From NCBI GenBank assembly GCA_002634385.1, contig NSJL01000009.1, forward strand, positions 1 through 64,000: 64,000 nt of DNA, written 5' to 3'. Position 1 is the stretch's first letter; every line of letters starts with the position of its first letter. Shown here in pieces: positions 1 to 9,633 of this stretch. The DNA comes from Nitrospira sp. (GTDB lineage Bacteria > Nitrospirota > Thermodesulfovibrionia > Thermodesulfovibrionales > Dissulfurispiraceae). The notes beneath the pieces are model-generated. The model saw nothing but the letters and a program-made list of their open reading frames with translations. It was not told the origin of the DNA and did not search any database. A program made the position numbers and the translations under genes.

Positions 1-189
1 ATTCTGAGCGTGACTCCATTCGAAAAAACATCGTTACTTCAGCTGCTTTCAGATACAGCTTCAGACCAAAATACTGGCAGCAACAGCAACCAACTGAATC
101 TATTATGAAATCTGTCGGACACTACTGACAGCAAATCTATGCTTCACTTGGCGACGAGGGCAAAAATGAGAACATAACTTTCTTAATAA

Positions 190-912
190 TTATTCGGTTG
201 CTCCTTCTTCCCCGACATCCAGTTTCAGACGGTACCCTACACCCGGTTCATTTATAAGAAAACGTGGTCGTGCCGGATCGGCTTCAAGCTTGTGGCGAAG
301 TTGAGCCATGTAGACTCTCAGATACTGAGTCTGGTGTGCGTATATGGCACCCCAAACCTCTCTTAAGAGTTGGCTGTGGGTGATCACTTTGCCAGCGTTT
401 TTAATCAGAACAGTCAGAAGTTTGTATTCAATAGGGGTAAGGTGGACTTCCTTTTCGCTGAGAAATACCTGTCGCTTCGCCATGTCCACCTTTAAATCAT
501 CAATGATAAAGACTGATTCCTTATTCCCTGACCGTTGCATGGCTCTGTGGCGCAAGGCCACACGGATCCGCGCAAGCAGCTCTCCTGCCCCGAAGGGCTT
601 TGTCAGATAGTCGTCGGCTCCGGCATCGAGAGCCATTATCTTGTCCTGCTCCTGCTCGCGCGCCGAAATAACGATTATCGGAACCTCGCTCCACTCGCGC
701 AATCTCTGCGTCACTTCCAGTCCGTCCAGGTCGGGAAGTCCGAGGTCAAGCAACACGATATCGGGATTGCGCGTGGCTGTCTGCGTAAGTCCCTCCTGTC
801 CGGTCGCCGCCTCGATCACGCGATATCCATGGCCTTGTAAGACGACACGTAGAAAGCGCCGCATCTGCGGCTCATCTTCGATGAGGAGGATAAGGTCCTT
901 GTCCTGTGTCAT
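190..912 (-). CDS. kdpE: KdpE, response regulator of K+ uptake
   Basis: OmpR-type response regulator of 240 aa. The receiver domain (about residues 5-120) has the acidic pocket E12/D13, phospho-acceptor D56 in LLDLGLPD and the conserved lysine K105 in TKPFG. A winged-helix DNA-binding domain follows (about 130-230). It should be phosphorylated by KdpD and activate the kdp operon when K+ is limiting. It lies 50 nt downstream of kdpD as the last gene of the kdp cluster. Family assignment is secure; the ligand that triggers signalling is inferred from the family. Confidence 0.96.
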   Translation of the reverse strand: MTQDKDLILLIEDEPQMRRFLRVVLQGHGYRVIEAATGQEGLTQTATRNPDIVLLDLGLPDLDGLEVTQRLREWSEVPIIVISAREQEQDKIMALDAGADDYLTKPFGAGELLARIRVALRHRAMQRSGNKESVFIIDDLKVDMAKRQVFLSEKEVHLTPIEYKLLTVLIKNAGKVITHSQLLREVWGAIYAHQTQYLRVYMAQLRHKLEADPARPRFLINEPGVGYRLKLDVGEEGATE

Positions 913-962
913 ATCTCATTACCGGTACCCCGCTCATCCTCTCCTTAACGGGGGCGTATGCT

Positions 963-3650
963 TCACCCTTCGGGCTCCGGCATTTGAGGCGTGCCCTCGA
1001 TAGGCAGCGCGAAACGAAATACCGCTCCGCCTCCGGGACGGTTTTCGGCCCAGATACGTCCGCCATGGGCGTTGATTATCGCCCGGCAGATGGCAAGACC
1101 CAATCCGATGCCGCCGCCGGTAGCCGAGCCCCTGACAAATTTTTCAAATATCCGCTCCTCTTCGCCCGGTGGAATCCCCGGTCCCCGGTCAGCCAGCTCT
1201 ACAGCCACATCGTTCCCTTTGACCTGTGCTGAAATATCGAACGGTGTCTCATGGGGTGTGTATTTGATGGCATTGTCGAGCAGGTTCATCAAGACCTGCT
1301 CAATGAGGAGAGAATCGAAAGAAACCAATGGCACATCACCCGAGATATTGATTGCGAGCGGACGGCCTTTCAGCTTATCGCCAAGACGATTAAGCGCCAC
1401 CCCGACGATCTCTTCGATCGATTGCCACTCTTTTTTAACGGTTATAGCCTTTGCCTCGAGCCGCGTCATATCGAGGACGTTCCGGATGACCTTGTTCAGG
1501 CGCTCCGCCTCATCGGAGATCGTCTGAACGAGCTCCTGCCGTCCTTGTTTATCGAGCGTGATGTCTTTCTGAAGCAGGGCTGTTGCCGCTCCCGTGATCG
1601 CGGCGAGCGGGGTGCGAATGTCATGGGAGACGGAGCTGAGCAGCGTATTCCTCAGGGCTTCGGTTTCCGCTTTCAGCAAGGCCCGCTGCGCCTCTCCGGC
1701 GAGAAGGGCCCTTTCGATCGCCAGTGCTATCTGGTTTGCAAAGCTTTCCAGGGCATGAATCTGTTCCTGGTCGAACATTCCCGTGCCGGGAGCTGGCAGT
1801 ATGCCCAGTACACCCACGGTCCGCGAGGAGGTGACGAGCGGCAGATAGAGCGCGCTCGCCCCGGGCAGGGTATCGGTGCCGATACCTGCCCTCTGTCGAT
1901 GGTCGAAGGTCCATTGAGCGACACTCATCTCCCTCTGATCAAGGGCGAACGTTTCGGGCCCTGTGACCGGAACCGTCAGGCTTCCCTTGTCATCGGGGAC
2001 TAGGATGACTATCTTGCTCGAAAACAGTTCGCTTAAGTGTTTTATCGCTGCGGCGCTCAACTGAGGGATCCAGCGCTCCTGCACCAGTTCGCGGCTCAGG
2101 CTGTAGAGTGCGGCTGTTCTTCTTTCCCGGTGCCGTGCCGCGTTCGCCTGCTCGCGTATCCTTAGCGTCAGCCTGCTTATGACAAAGCCGACAATAAGCA
2201 TCACAATGAACGTGAGGGCATAGCGAATGTCATGGACGGAGAACGTATAGAATGGCGGAATAAAGAAGAAATCAAATAAAGCGACGCTCAGGATGGTCGC
2301 CAAAAAAGAGGGCCATTTCCCGGTACGGCTCGCCACGATGACAATGCCCAACAGATATACCATGGCCACATCCACGAGGGTGAAATAACGGGGATGAATC
2401 AATGCGGCAATCGCGGTGCAAGCGGCAACGCTGCCGATGCTGAGGAGCCATTCCTGTCTCTTTGTTTTTTCCGGCGCCGGTTTGGCAATGAGCCGGGGCA
2501 CCGGCTCGGCAGTCTCACCCGAAATAACGTAGACATCGATCTCACCGCTTCCGCGTACGACCTCGTCGAGCAGAGAGCCGTATACCAAGTCCTTCCAGCG
2601 GGGATGGGTCGGCTTGCCGATGATGATCTTGGTGATGTTTCGCATGCGGGCATAATTAAGTATCTCCTCGCTTGCCTTGTGCCCCGAAAGGGTCACTGTT
2701 TCGGCCCCGAGGCTTTCAGCGAGGCGCATATGGTCGGCAAGCCGGTCGAGGTCGTCTTTCGAGGCCTTTACCATCGACGGCGCTTCGACGTTCACCGCGA
2801 TCCAGTCTGCGTGCAGGCTGTCGGCCATCCTTTTTGCGGCACGGATAAGACGGATGGAACGGGGGTTCGCCCCTACACAGACCATGATCCGTTCGGCAGC
2901 GGGCCATACCGCCTTTACCCCTTTGACCAGCCGGTAGCGCTGCATCTGCTCGTCGACGCACACGGCGGTCCGGCGCAGGGCGATCTCCCGGAGCGCAAGA
3001 AGGTTTCCCTTGCGGAAAAAGCTTTCCCTTGCCCGCGCCGCTAGCTCAGCAACGTAGACCTTTCCTTCCTTGAGGCGTGTGAGGAGGTCCTCGGGCGGGA
3101 GGTCGATCAGCTCTATCTCGTCGGCACGGTTGATGACAGAATCCGGCAGGGTCTCGCGCACTACCATACCGGTAATCTGCGCTACGATATCGTTCAGGCT
3201 CTCGAGGTGCTGCACATTCAATGTGGTATAGACGTTTATCCCCGCTTCAAGAAGCTCGAAGACGTCCTGCCAGCGTTTCCTATGGCGACTCCCCGGCGCA
3301 TTGGTATGTGCAAGCTCATCTACCAGAATGATGACCGGTTTTCGGGCCAAAGCCGCATCGAGATCGAATTCCCTGATGATGGTGCCGCGGTATTCTATTT
3401 CCTTCCGGGGAAGCTCTTCAAGTCCCTCGAGGAGCGCCTTTGTCTCGGAGCGACCATGGGTCTCCGCTATGCCCACCACGACATCTATGCCCTCGGCGCG
3501 CTTCTGCCTGGCCGCCTCGAGCATGGCATAGGTCTTTCCCACGCCCGGTGCAGCGCCGAAAAATATCTTCAGCTTGCCCTGACGTTTGCGCTCCTCTTCC
3601 TGCTGCACCTGTTCGAGGAGCACATCGGGGTTTATGCGCCGTTCTTCCAT
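963..3650 (-). CDS. kdpD: KdpD, K+-limitation sensor histidine kinase
   Basis: Full-length KdpD of 895 aa. The N-terminal KdpD domain carries a Walker A motif (GAAPGVGKT, residues 32-40). A universal-stress-protein-like domain follows, then four membrane segments around residues 400-500 and a GAF-like region. The HisKA domain has its phosphorylated His in SVSHDIRTPL, and a C-terminal HATPase has a DRGPGIPP N/G1 box and a GIGLGLAI G2 box. It senses K+ or ionic stress at the inner membrane and phosphorylates KdpE. It starts 283 nt after the end of the secreted 104-aa gene. The long structured spacer suggests kdpDE may be expressed at a different level from kdpFABC. Confidence 0.97.
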   Translation of the reverse strand: MEERRINPDVLLEQVQQEEERKRQGKLKIFFGAAPGVGKTYAMLEAARQKRAEGIDVVVGIAETHGRSETKALLEGLEELPRKEIEYRGTIIREFDLDAALARKPVIILVDELAHTNAPGSRHRKRWQDVFELLEAGINVYTTLNVQHLESLNDIVAQITGMVVRETLPDSVINRADEIELIDLPPEDLLTRLKEGKVYVAELAARARESFFRKGNLLALREIALRRTAVCVDEQMQRYRLVKGVKAVWPAAERIMVCVGANPRSIRLIRAAKRMADSLHADWIAVNVEAPSMVKASKDDLDRLADHMRLAESLGAETVTLSGHKASEEILNYARMRNITKIIIGKPTHPRWKDLVYGSLLDEVVRGSGEIDVYVISGETAEPVPRLIAKPAPEKTKRQEWLLSIGSVAACTAIAALIHPRYFTLVDVAMVYLLGIVIVASRTGKWPSFLATILSVALFDFFFIPPFYTFSVHDIRYALTFIVMLIVGFVISRLTLRIREQANAARHRERRTAALYSLSRELVQERWIPQLSAAAIKHLSELFSSKIVILVPDDKGSLTVPVTGPETFALDQREMSVAQWTFDHRQRAGIGTDTLPGASALYLPLVTSSRTVGVLGILPAPGTGMFDQEQIHALESFANQIALAIERALLAGEAQRALLKAETEALRNTLLSSVSHDIRTPLAAITGAATALLQKDITLDKQGRQELVQTISDEAERLNKVIRNVLDMTRLEAKAITVKKEWQSIEEIVGVALNRLGDKLKGRPLAINISGDVPLVSFDSLLIEQVLMNLLDNAIKYTPHETPFDISAQVKGNDVAVELADRGPGIPPGEEERIFEKFVRGSATGGGIGLGLAICRAIINAHGGRIWAENRPGGGAVFRFALPIEGTPQMPEPEG

Positions 3651-3790
3651 CTATTACTCCATAATAGCAAGGCAATTATAATGGATGTCTCTCCTATGCA
3701 CAGAGTTTCAGCTCATAATAACGCAAACAAATCAGTCATTACAACAGTGGTATCCGTTACCATTCCCAATTATATCCCGTTTTGCTACAG

Positions 3791-3919
3791 GCGACAGTAG
3801 GCATCTTTGCAGGACGCCGAAGGCAAACAACCTACTTGTCGCACATGCCCGCCAAAATTACAAGGCATGAGACGTTTCCCATTTTCGCAACAGCATCAGG
3901 CTTGATTTCCCCTGCAAAG
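3791..3919 (-). promoter_or_regulatory. Structured intercistronic element upstream of kdpD
   Basis: The spacer between the secreted 104-aa gene and kdpD holds two nested structures. A hairpin at about 3791-3841 pairs CGACAGTAGG with CCTACTTGTCG (one bulged T). Inside it, TTTGC pairs with GCAAA, and on the minus strand a C(TTCG)G tetraloop-like tip is formed. A 9-bp perfect inverted repeat, CTTTGCAGG (3805-3813) with CCTGCAAAG (3911-3919), could form an alternative long-range stem. The two structures share bases and so exclude each other. I do not recognise a known riboswitch. It could equally be a processing or stabilising element that sets kdpDE expression. Confidence 0.35.
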
Positions 3920-3933
3920 ACCTCCCCCTTGAG

Positions 3934-4248
3934 TTAGGTCTCTCCGGCAAAAGATACCACCCTGATTATACCGACCGGCATTACTTCGCATGAGGGACTT
4001 ATCCGGTAGACGGTCAGGGTAGCGCCAACGTGAACGGTTGTTTTGATGTCATCGGTGCCGCTGTGAAACAGATATACGGTGGCGCCCTTTACAAACCTGT
4101 TATGCCTTTCCGCACGATGATACAGCGGCACAGGGGAATAGGATACGGCAAATGCTTCCAGCGACGCATTGATACACAGCAAGAGCAGAAGAACAGCGAA
4201 CATCCTGCCCGTCTTTTTTTGCATGGGTATTTTTTGCATCTGATTCAT
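3934..4248 (-). CDS. Small secreted protein encoded inside the kdp operon
   Basis: A 104-aa protein with a basic N-terminus and a hydrophobic segment (about residues 16-33), which looks like a Sec signal peptide. The mature part is about 70 residues, ends SFAGET and is predicted beta-rich. It starts 3 nt after the kdpC stop codon, so it is probably translationally coupled to kdpC. That placement suggests a periplasmic accessory of the Kdp pump or of KdpD sensing. I recognise no domain, and the function is unknown. Confidence 0.7.
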   Translation of the reverse strand: MNQMQKIPMQKKTGRMFAVLLLLLCINASLEAFAVSYSPVPLYHRAERHNRFVKGATVYLFHSGTDDIKTTVHVGATLTVYRISPSCEVMPVGIIRVVSFAGET

Positions 4249-4251
4249 TTC

Positions 4252-4830
4252 TTATTTCTCCCCGAGCTCATCGAGCGCCAGGTTCAGCTTGAGGACATTG
4301 ACCACCGGCTCCCCGAGAATACCGAATTGCCGTTCGTCAGTATACGCTGCGATAAGGGCGCGAACCTTGGCTTCGTCAATACCACGGCTCCGCGCCACCC
4401 TGGCGCTCTGATATTCCGCTGCTGCAGGACTTATATGGGGGTCGAGCCCGCTTCCCGAAGCCGTTACAAGGTCAACAGGCACCGGGCGTGTATTCGACTG
4501 ATCTGAGGTGCGCAGTGCATCAATGCGCCCCTGCACGGACGTCACAAGATCCGGATGGTTTGCTCCGCGGTTTGAGCCTGAAGAAGCCCCGCCATTATAG
4601 GGATAGAGGCCCGTTGCCGAAAGCCTTCCCAGGAAATATTTCGGCTCCTCGAACTGCTGGCCGAGCAGCTCTGAACCCACCAGTTTTCCGTTTTTCATAA
4701 TAAGGCTGCCGTTCGCCTGCTGGGGAAATATCGTCCGTGCGAGCCCGGTCACCACCAGGGGGTACATAAACCCGGTGAGTATCGTCAGCAGCAACAGGGA
4801 CATGAACGCATTGCGGATCATTTTAAGCAT
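4252..4830 (-). CDS. kdpC: KdpC, K+-transporting ATPase subunit C
   Basis: A 192-aa subunit with one N-terminal membrane helix (about 9-30) and a periplasmic/extracytoplasmic domain. Family hallmarks are FPQQANGSLI, the serine-rich stretch ASSGSNRG, and VPVDLVTASGSGLDPHISP. In the KdpFABC complex KdpC contacts KdpA and is thought to assist K+ entry and ATP affinity. It lies 38 nt downstream of kdpB, and the secreted 104-aa gene follows directly. The length is normal for the family. Confidence 0.96.
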   Translation of the reverse strand: MLKMIRNAFMSLLLLTILTGFMYPLVVTGLARTIFPQQANGSLIMKNGKLVGSELLGQQFEEPKYFLGRLSATGLYPYNGGASSGSNRGANHPDLVTSVQGRIDALRTSDQSNTRPVPVDLVTASGSGLDPHISPAAAEYQSARVARSRGIDEAKVRALIAAYTDERQFGILGEPVVNVLKLNLALDELGEK

Positions 4831-4868
4831 GTTTTCCTCCGTATTGTGCCGGGGACAGTCCCCTCCGT

Positions 4869-6941
4869 TTAAACTATGTGCAGGGCTGTTATGATCATAT
4901 CGATCAGCTTGATGCCGATGAACGGCACGATCAGCCCGCCGAGCCCGTAAATCAGCGCGTTATTGCGTAAAACCACCTCCGCACTTTGGGGGCGATATTT
5001 CACGCCGCGAAGCGCCAGAGGGACCAGGAAGATGATAATCAGCGCGTTGAAAATCACCGCCGAGAGGACAGCGCTCTGCGGCGTGGACAGGCGCATGATG
5101 TTAAGCGCGCCAAATGCCGGATATATCGAAATGAAAGCCGCCGGCAGGATGGCGAAATATTTCGCCACATCATTCGCAATGCTGAAGGTCGTGAGCGTGC
5201 CGCGGGTCATCAGTAATTGTTTGCCGATCGAGACGATCTCTATCAATTTGGTGGGATTGGAGTCGAGGTCAACCAGGTTGCCTGCTTCCTTGGCTGCCTG
5301 CGTGCCGGTATTCATCGCCACGGCCACATCCGCTTGCGCAAGGGCCGGCGCGTCATTTGTGCCATCGCCGGTCATGGCAACAAGCCTGCCGCCCGCCTGA
5401 TGTTCGCGTATCAGCTTCAGTTTTGTCTCGGGCGTTGCCTCTGCCAGGAAATCATCTACACCTGCCTCAGCCGCAATCGCAGAGGCGGTGAGGGGGTTGT
5501 CCCCGGTGATCATGATGGTCTTGATCCCCATCTGCCTCATTTCAGCGAAGCGCTCTTTAATCCCTCCCTTAACGATATCTTTTAATTGAATGACTCCGAG
5601 CACTCTCGGCCCTTCTGCCACGACAAGCGGTGTAGCCCCCCGCTTGGCGACATCATCAACAATTGCGCGGACATCAGGCGGAAGTAGTCCGCCCTTTTTT
5701 TGGATGTATTTTTCAACTGCATCGGCCGCGCCTTTGCGGATTTCCCGGCTGCTAAGATTTACGCCGCTCATCCTGGTTTGAGCGCTGAAGGGAACGAATG
5801 TTGCGCCGAGGTCGTGTATGGCCCGCTCGCGAAGACCATATGTTTCCTTTGCCAGAACGACAATGCTTTTTCCTTCCGGAGTTTCGTCCGCCAGGGAGGA
5901 GAGCTGTGCAGCATCAGCAAGGTCCTTGACGTCGACCCCCTGGGCTGGAATGAAGGCTGTGGCCTGTCTGTCTCCAAGTGTGATCGTCCCGGTCTTGTCG
6001 AGCAGCAGCACGTCGACATCTCCGGCGGCCTCTACGGCACGACCCGACATAGCGATCACGTTTGCCTGTATCATCCGGTCCATGCCCGCGATGCCGATGG
6101 CAGAAAGCAGCCCGCCGATGGTGGTCGGGATCAGGCAAACAAGGAGCGCTACAAGCACCGTGATGGTCACGGGACTCCCTTGCCCTGCGGCCTGGACGCT
6201 GAAGAGGGAGAAGGGGAGCAGGGTCACGGTTGCGAGCAGAAAGATGATGGTCATGCTTGCAAGGAGAATATTCAGAGCAATTTCGTTGGGTGTTTTTTGG
6301 CGCTTTGCGCCCTCGACCATGGTAATCATCCTGTCGAGGAAGGCCTCTCCGGGATTGGCAGTGATTCTTACCACAATCCAGTCCGACAGCACCAGTGTGC
6401 CGCCGGTGACCGCGCTCCGGTCGCCGCCGCTCTCCCGTATGACCGGCGCGCTCTCACCGGTTACCGCGCTTTCATTGACCGAGGCGACACCGGCGACAAC
6501 CTCGCCGTCTCCGGGGATCATATCTCCCGCTTCTACAAGAACGATGTCCCCCTTCTTGAGTTGCGATGAAGACACTCGGGTGACGTCGGCATCCCGCTCC
6601 GGCCTTGAGAGGCGTTTGGCCGCAATATCGCGGCGCGTTTTGCGCAAGGCGTCGGCCTGCGCCTTGCCCCGGCCTTCTGCCACGGATTCGGCAAAGTTGG
6701 CGAAGAGCACGGTAATCCAGAGCCAGATCGAAATCTGCAGTATGAAGCTTGGTGAAGCTTCCCCCTTGCCGAAAAGGGAATGGAAGAAAAGGAGAGAGGT
6801 AAGGATGCTCCCCACCTCGACGACGAACATCACGGGATTTTTTATCTGATAGTGGGGATTCAGTTTCCTGACCGAATCCCACAGTGCCCTGCGGACGATT
6901 GCCGGTTCCAAGAGAGATCTTTTTTCGTATTTTTTCCTCAT
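4869..6941 (-). CDS. kdpB: KdpB, catalytic P-type ATPase subunit
   Basis: A 690-aa P-type ATPase that powers K+ import through KdpA. It shows the actuator TGES motif (VTGESAPV), the phosphorylation motif DKTGT ([12 protein letters not shown]), the nucleotide-binding KGAAD-type motif and the hinge [11 protein letters not shown]. About seven membrane segments are visible, with pairs near the N-terminus and around 210-270 and three at the C-terminus. It starts 17 nt after the kdpA stop. Full length, with no missing catalytic residue seen. Confidence 0.97.
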   Translation of the reverse strand: MRKKYEKRSLLEPAIVRRALWDSVRKLNPHYQIKNPVMFVVEVGSILTSLLFFHSLFGKGEASPSFILQISIWLWITVLFANFAESVAEGRGKAQADALRKTRRDIAAKRLSRPERDADVTRVSSSQLKKGDIVLVEAGDMIPGDGEVVAGVASVNESAVTGESAPVIRESGGDRSAVTGGTLVLSDWIVVRITANPGEAFLDRMITMVEGAKRQKTPNEIALNILLASMTIIFLLATVTLLPFSLFSVQAAGQGSPVTITVLVALLVCLIPTTIGGLLSAIGIAGMDRMIQANVIAMSGRAVEAAGDVDVLLLDKTGTITLGDRQATAFIPAQGVDVKDLADAAQLSSLADETPEGKSIVVLAKETYGLRERAIHDLGATFVPFSAQTRMSGVNLSSREIRKGAADAVEKYIQKKGGLLPPDVRAIVDDVAKRGATPLVVAEGPRVLGVIQLKDIVKGGIKERFAEMRQMGIKTIMITGDNPLTASAIAAEAGVDDFLAEATPETKLKLIREHQAGGRLVAMTGDGTNDAPALAQADVAVAMNTGTQAAKEAGNLVDLDSNPTKLIEIVSIGKQLLMTRGTLTTFSIANDVAKYFAILPAAFISIYPAFGALNIMRLSTPQSAVLSAVIFNALIIIFLVPLALRGVKYRPQSAEVVLRNNALIYGLGGLIVPFIGIKLIDMIITALHIV

Positions 6942-6958
6942 AGTTTCTCCTGAATACC

Positions 6959-8761
6959 TTACTTGCCTGACATCAAGTGTTCGGCGACCGGCCCGAGGGC
7001 CAGGCTCGGCATGAACGCTAAAGCTCCGACTATCACTACAACCCCGATGAGGAACGTCACGAACAGAGGGGTATGGGTCGGCAGCGTCCCTAATCCTGCC
7101 GGCACCTTCTTCTTCGCTGCCAGTGAGCCGGCAATTGCCAGCACGGGAATAATCGTCCAGAACCGTGCGAAGAACATGACCAGGCCGAGCATCGTATTGT
7201 AAAAGGGCGTATTGGCCGAAAGCCCTGCGAAGGCGCTGCCGTTGTTGTTGCCTGCCGAGGAGAAGGCATAGAGGATCTCTGAGAAACCGTGAGGTCCCGG
7301 ATTGGCGATCCCCGCGACTCCGGCGCTGGTCAAGACCGCGATTGCAGTGCCGATCTTCACCACGGAGGGGGGAATCAGGATCACGAGTGCAGCCATCTTC
7401 ATCTCGAAGATCTCGATCTTCTTGCCCAGATACTCCGGCGTGCGGCCGACCATCAAGCCGGCCACGAAGACCGTAATTATGGCGAATACCAGCAGTCCGT
7501 AAAGCCCCGAGCCGACTCCGCCGAAGATGACCTCTCCCATCTGCATCAGAAACATCGGGTAGAGGCCGCCCAGGGGAGTGTAGGAGTCGTGCATGGAGTT
7601 GACCGACCCGTTCGAGGCCGACGTTGTCGCTACGGCCCAGAGCGCGGAATTGACGACCCCGAAGCGGACCTCCTTTCCCTCCATGTTGCCGCCGGGCTGC
7701 GAACCGCTCGCGGTTTGATCAATGCCCATTGCAGCGAAGCGCGGGTTGCCCTGCTGTTCACTCCATACGCAGAGGAGCGTTAACGTGACGAAAACCACGA
7801 ACATCGCAGCGAGCAGCGCCCACCCCTGGCGCTTATCTCCGACCATTCTCCCGAACGTAATGCAGAGCGCCGCTGGGATGAGCAGGATGGCAAGCACTTC
7901 GAGGAAATTGGCGAGCGGTGTCGGGTTCTCGAGGGGATGGGCCGAATTGACATTGAAGAACCCGCCGCCGTTCGTGCCGAGCTGCTTTATGGCGATCTGA
8001 GACGCTGCGGGGCCGAGGGGTATGACCTGCTCTTTTATTTCGGTCTTTTCGGTAACCGGATTGCCGCTCGCATCCTTGATCGGGCTGCCCTTTTCATCGA
8101 GCTTCGGTTTATCGAAGGTGATGGCCTGGGTGAGTGTTGCGTTTTTGTACTCGCTGAAGGTCTGCACCACCCCCTGAGAGACGAGCAGGAGAGACCAGAT
8201 CAGCGAAAGCGGCAGTAAGATATACAGCGTGGAACGCGTGAGATCGATCCAGAAATTGCCGATGGTCTGCGCGGATTGCCTCTTGAACCCGCGAATTAGG
8301 GCGACGAGCACGGCCATTCCTGTCGCGGCAGAAACGAAATTCTGCACCGCGAGTCCCGCCATCTGGGTCAGATAGCTCATCGTCAACTCGCCGCCGTATC
8401 CCTGCCAGTTGGTGTTCGTAACAAAACTTACTGCCGTATTGAACGAAGAATCCGATGAAACTCCTGAGAACTTTTGCGGGTTCAGCGGCAGAATCCCCTG
8501 GAGACGCTGCAAAAGATAGAGCACAAGCAGCCCGGCTGCGCTGAAGAAAAGCACCGACATCGTATACTGTTTCCAGTCCATTTCCTCGTCGGGCCGGATA
8601 CCGCAGAGTTTGTAGAAAAGAAGCTCGACAGGGCCGAGCAACCGGCCCAGCCCGAATGGTTCACCCTCGTATACCCTTGCCATATAGACCCCCAGCGGTT
8701 TTGTGAGGAGCAGCAACACGCCAAGATATAAAACGATCTGCACTATGCCGTTTCCCGTCAT
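6959..8761 (-). CDS. kdpA: KdpA, K+-channel-like subunit
   Basis: A 600-aa polytopic membrane protein of the SKT (KdpA/Trk/Ktr) superfamily, forming the selective K+ entry path of KdpFABC. Characteristic segments include [24 protein letters not shown] and [11 protein letters not shown], which are filter-type loops of the fourfold pseudo-repeat. The start ATG overlaps the kdpF stop codon by one base (TGATG on the minus strand), implying coupled translation. The length is slightly above the E. coli protein, owing to a charged insertion around residues 220-245. Confidence 0.97.
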   Translation of the reverse strand: MTGNGIVQIVLYLGVLLLLTKPLGVYMARVYEGEPFGLGRLLGPVELLFYKLCGIRPDEEMDWKQYTMSVLFFSAAGLLVLYLLQRLQGILPLNPQKFSGVSSDSSFNTAVSFVTNTNWQGYGGELTMSYLTQMAGLAVQNFVSAATGMAVLVALIRGFKRQSAQTIGNFWIDLTRSTLYILLPLSLIWSLLLVSQGVVQTFSEYKNATLTQAITFDKPKLDEKGSPIKDASGNPVTEKTEIKEQVIPLGPAASQIAIKQLGTNGGGFFNVNSAHPLENPTPLANFLEVLAILLIPAALCITFGRMVGDKRQGWALLAAMFVVFVTLTLLCVWSEQQGNPRFAAMGIDQTASGSQPGGNMEGKEVRFGVVNSALWAVATTSASNGSVNSMHDSYTPLGGLYPMFLMQMGEVIFGGVGSGLYGLLVFAIITVFVAGLMVGRTPEYLGKKIEIFEMKMAALVILIPPSVVKIGTAIAVLTSAGVAGIANPGPHGFSEILYAFSSAGNNNGSAFAGLSANTPFYNTMLGLVMFFARFWTIIPVLAIAGSLAAKKKVPAGLGTLPTHTPLFVTFLIGVVVIVGALAFMPSLALGPVAEHLMSGK

Positions 8762-8850
8762 CAGAACACCTCCGGTTTCAGAAGGGCTACAAAGAGGTAC
8801 ACGAGAAGACCGAAGGCCACAATGCCGCCTATCCAGTAAAATGTTTCCAT
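8761..8850 (-). CDS. kdpF: KdpF, 29-aa stabilising subunit
   Basis: A 29-residue, single-helix membrane peptide beginning METFYWIGGIVAFG and ending LLKPEVF, the typical KdpF length and pattern. It has a strong GGAGGA ribosome site just upstream, and its TGA stop overlaps the kdpA start. KdpF is known to stabilise the KdpABC complex. The call rests on size, hydrophobicity and the invariant position before kdpA. Confidence 0.9.
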   Translation of the reverse strand: METFYWIGGIVAFGLLVYLFVALLKPEVF

Positions 8851-8861
8851 AGCGTTCCTCC

Positions 8862-8883
8862 TAGGGTGTGTATAGACACCCTA
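8862..8883 (-). promoter_or_regulatory. Perfect hairpin between the small membrane ORF and kdpF
   Basis: An 8-bp perfect inverted repeat, TAGGGTGT and ACACCCTA, with a 6-nt loop. On the minus strand the first arm includes the TAG stop of the upstream 26-aa ORF, and the second arm abuts the GGAGGA ribosome site of kdpF. There is no T-tract, so it is unlikely to be a simple terminator. It may tune kdpF translation or mRNA stability. The same arm sequence recurs at other gene ends in the window. Confidence 0.5.
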
Positions 8884-8961
8884 TACTCGTCCAGCCAGTT
8901 TCACGCAGAGCCAGCTTGCGATAAGTAGTACAATCATGATGCCGAGATATATGATATCCAT
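8881..8961 (-). CDS. 26-aa membrane peptide leading the kdp operon
   Basis: An ORF beginning MDIIYLGIMIVLLIASW and ending KLAGRV, a single hydrophobic helix with a basic C-terminus. GGAGGG lies 6 nt before the ATG. Short MDIIYL-type peptides upstream of kdpF occur in other bacteria, as I recall, but have no settled role. It is distinct from KdpF, which follows 30 nt later. A second small Kdp subunit or a leader peptide are both possible. Confidence 0.7.
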   Translation of the reverse strand: MDIIYLGIMIVLLIASWLCVKLAGRV

Positions 8962-9070
8962 GCCAAACCCTCCTCAATTGTCTCCATAAGCCTCGCCGCA
9001 GCCGTTCAAGGGCGGAAAAGCCTGCAATGGTTATAGAGCTAACAGCGTCCATAAAAGTTCTCTTTTTCTA

Positions 9071-9136
9071 AGTGTAACAGTGAATTTTATAAAATAGGTG
9101 CAAAAAACCGGGGAATCCGTATAAAAAATTTATAAA
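9071..9136 (-). promoter_or_regulatory. Putative kdp promoter with KdpE box
   Basis: On the minus strand TTTATAAATTTTTTATAC (9119-9136) closely resembles the E. coli KdpE site (TTTATA followed by a T-run and ACAC). A possible -10, TACACT, lies at 9071-9076, with a poor -35 17 nt upstream. This would start transcription near 9064 and place the KdpE box at about -55 to -72, the position it has in E. coli. The spacing match is the main support. The rest of the 325-nt divergent spacer (8962-9286) shows no gene. Confidence 0.5.
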
Positions 9137-9198
9137 GGAACCGGTGCGGCTCAGCGGGCGCCGAAGTACAGCCGCATGCCCCGGAAGAAAAGAGGCGG

Positions 9199-9227
9199 TT
9201 GTAAAGAGTGAGAATAAGCAGTAGCAT
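9199..9227 (+). promoter_or_regulatory. Candidate sigma70 promoter for the SHOCT gene
   Basis: TTGTAA (9199-9204), a 17-nt spacer and TAGCAT (9222-9227) point to the gene starting at 9287. This is a sequence-pattern call only, in an AT-rich divergent spacer. Confidence 0.35.
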
Positions 9228-9286
9228 TAAGGTAAAGGGAAGAATGTCTTTTCAGGGACCGTTGTGCGCAGGAAAGGGGGACGCCG

Positions 9287-9532
9287 ATGATGGGACCGGG
9301 TGTGACGCATGACATGTACGGGGGAATGGGCATATGGATGGTTATCAACCTCCTGTTTCTTGTCCTTCTTATAGCAGGGATCGTCCTTTTGGTAGTATGG
9401 CTGGTCAGGCGACCGGAAAAGAATACATCCGGCCGGATCGAGGAATCCGCCATGGAGATCCTCAAGAGACGATACGCCCGCGGGGAAATCAGCAAGGAGG
9501 AATATGAGAGGATGCGGAAGGACCTCTCTTAG
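9287..9532 (+). CDS. SHOCT-domain small membrane protein
   Basis: An 81-aa protein with one membrane helix (about residues 17-41), a basic linker, and a C-terminal SHOCT domain. The domain reads SAMEILKRRYARGEISKEEYERMRKDL, given here in two parts: SAMEILKRRYARGE then ISKEEYERMRKDL. SHOCT domains are short oligomerisation or tethering modules. A GGGGGA site precedes two adjacent ATGs; the first is used here. It is divergent from kdp, and its role is unknown. Confidence 0.85.
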   Translation: MMGPGVTHDMYGGMGIWMVINLLFLVLLIAGIVLLVVWLVRRPEKNTSGRIEESAMEILKRRYARGEISKEEYERMRKDLS

Positions 9533-9633
9533 AAAAGAGGGATCTTTCGGCACGAGTTCGCCTATGCAAAATCAATGTGTTGAGCGTGAGGCCGCCTGCT
9601 TTCCGCACCATCTTCCCCGGTGAGGAGAGGAAC

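Noticed and set aside
3651-3933. A ydaO (c-di-AMP) riboswitch before kdpD
   Set aside because: The known conserved blocks could not be found; only generic structure is visible.
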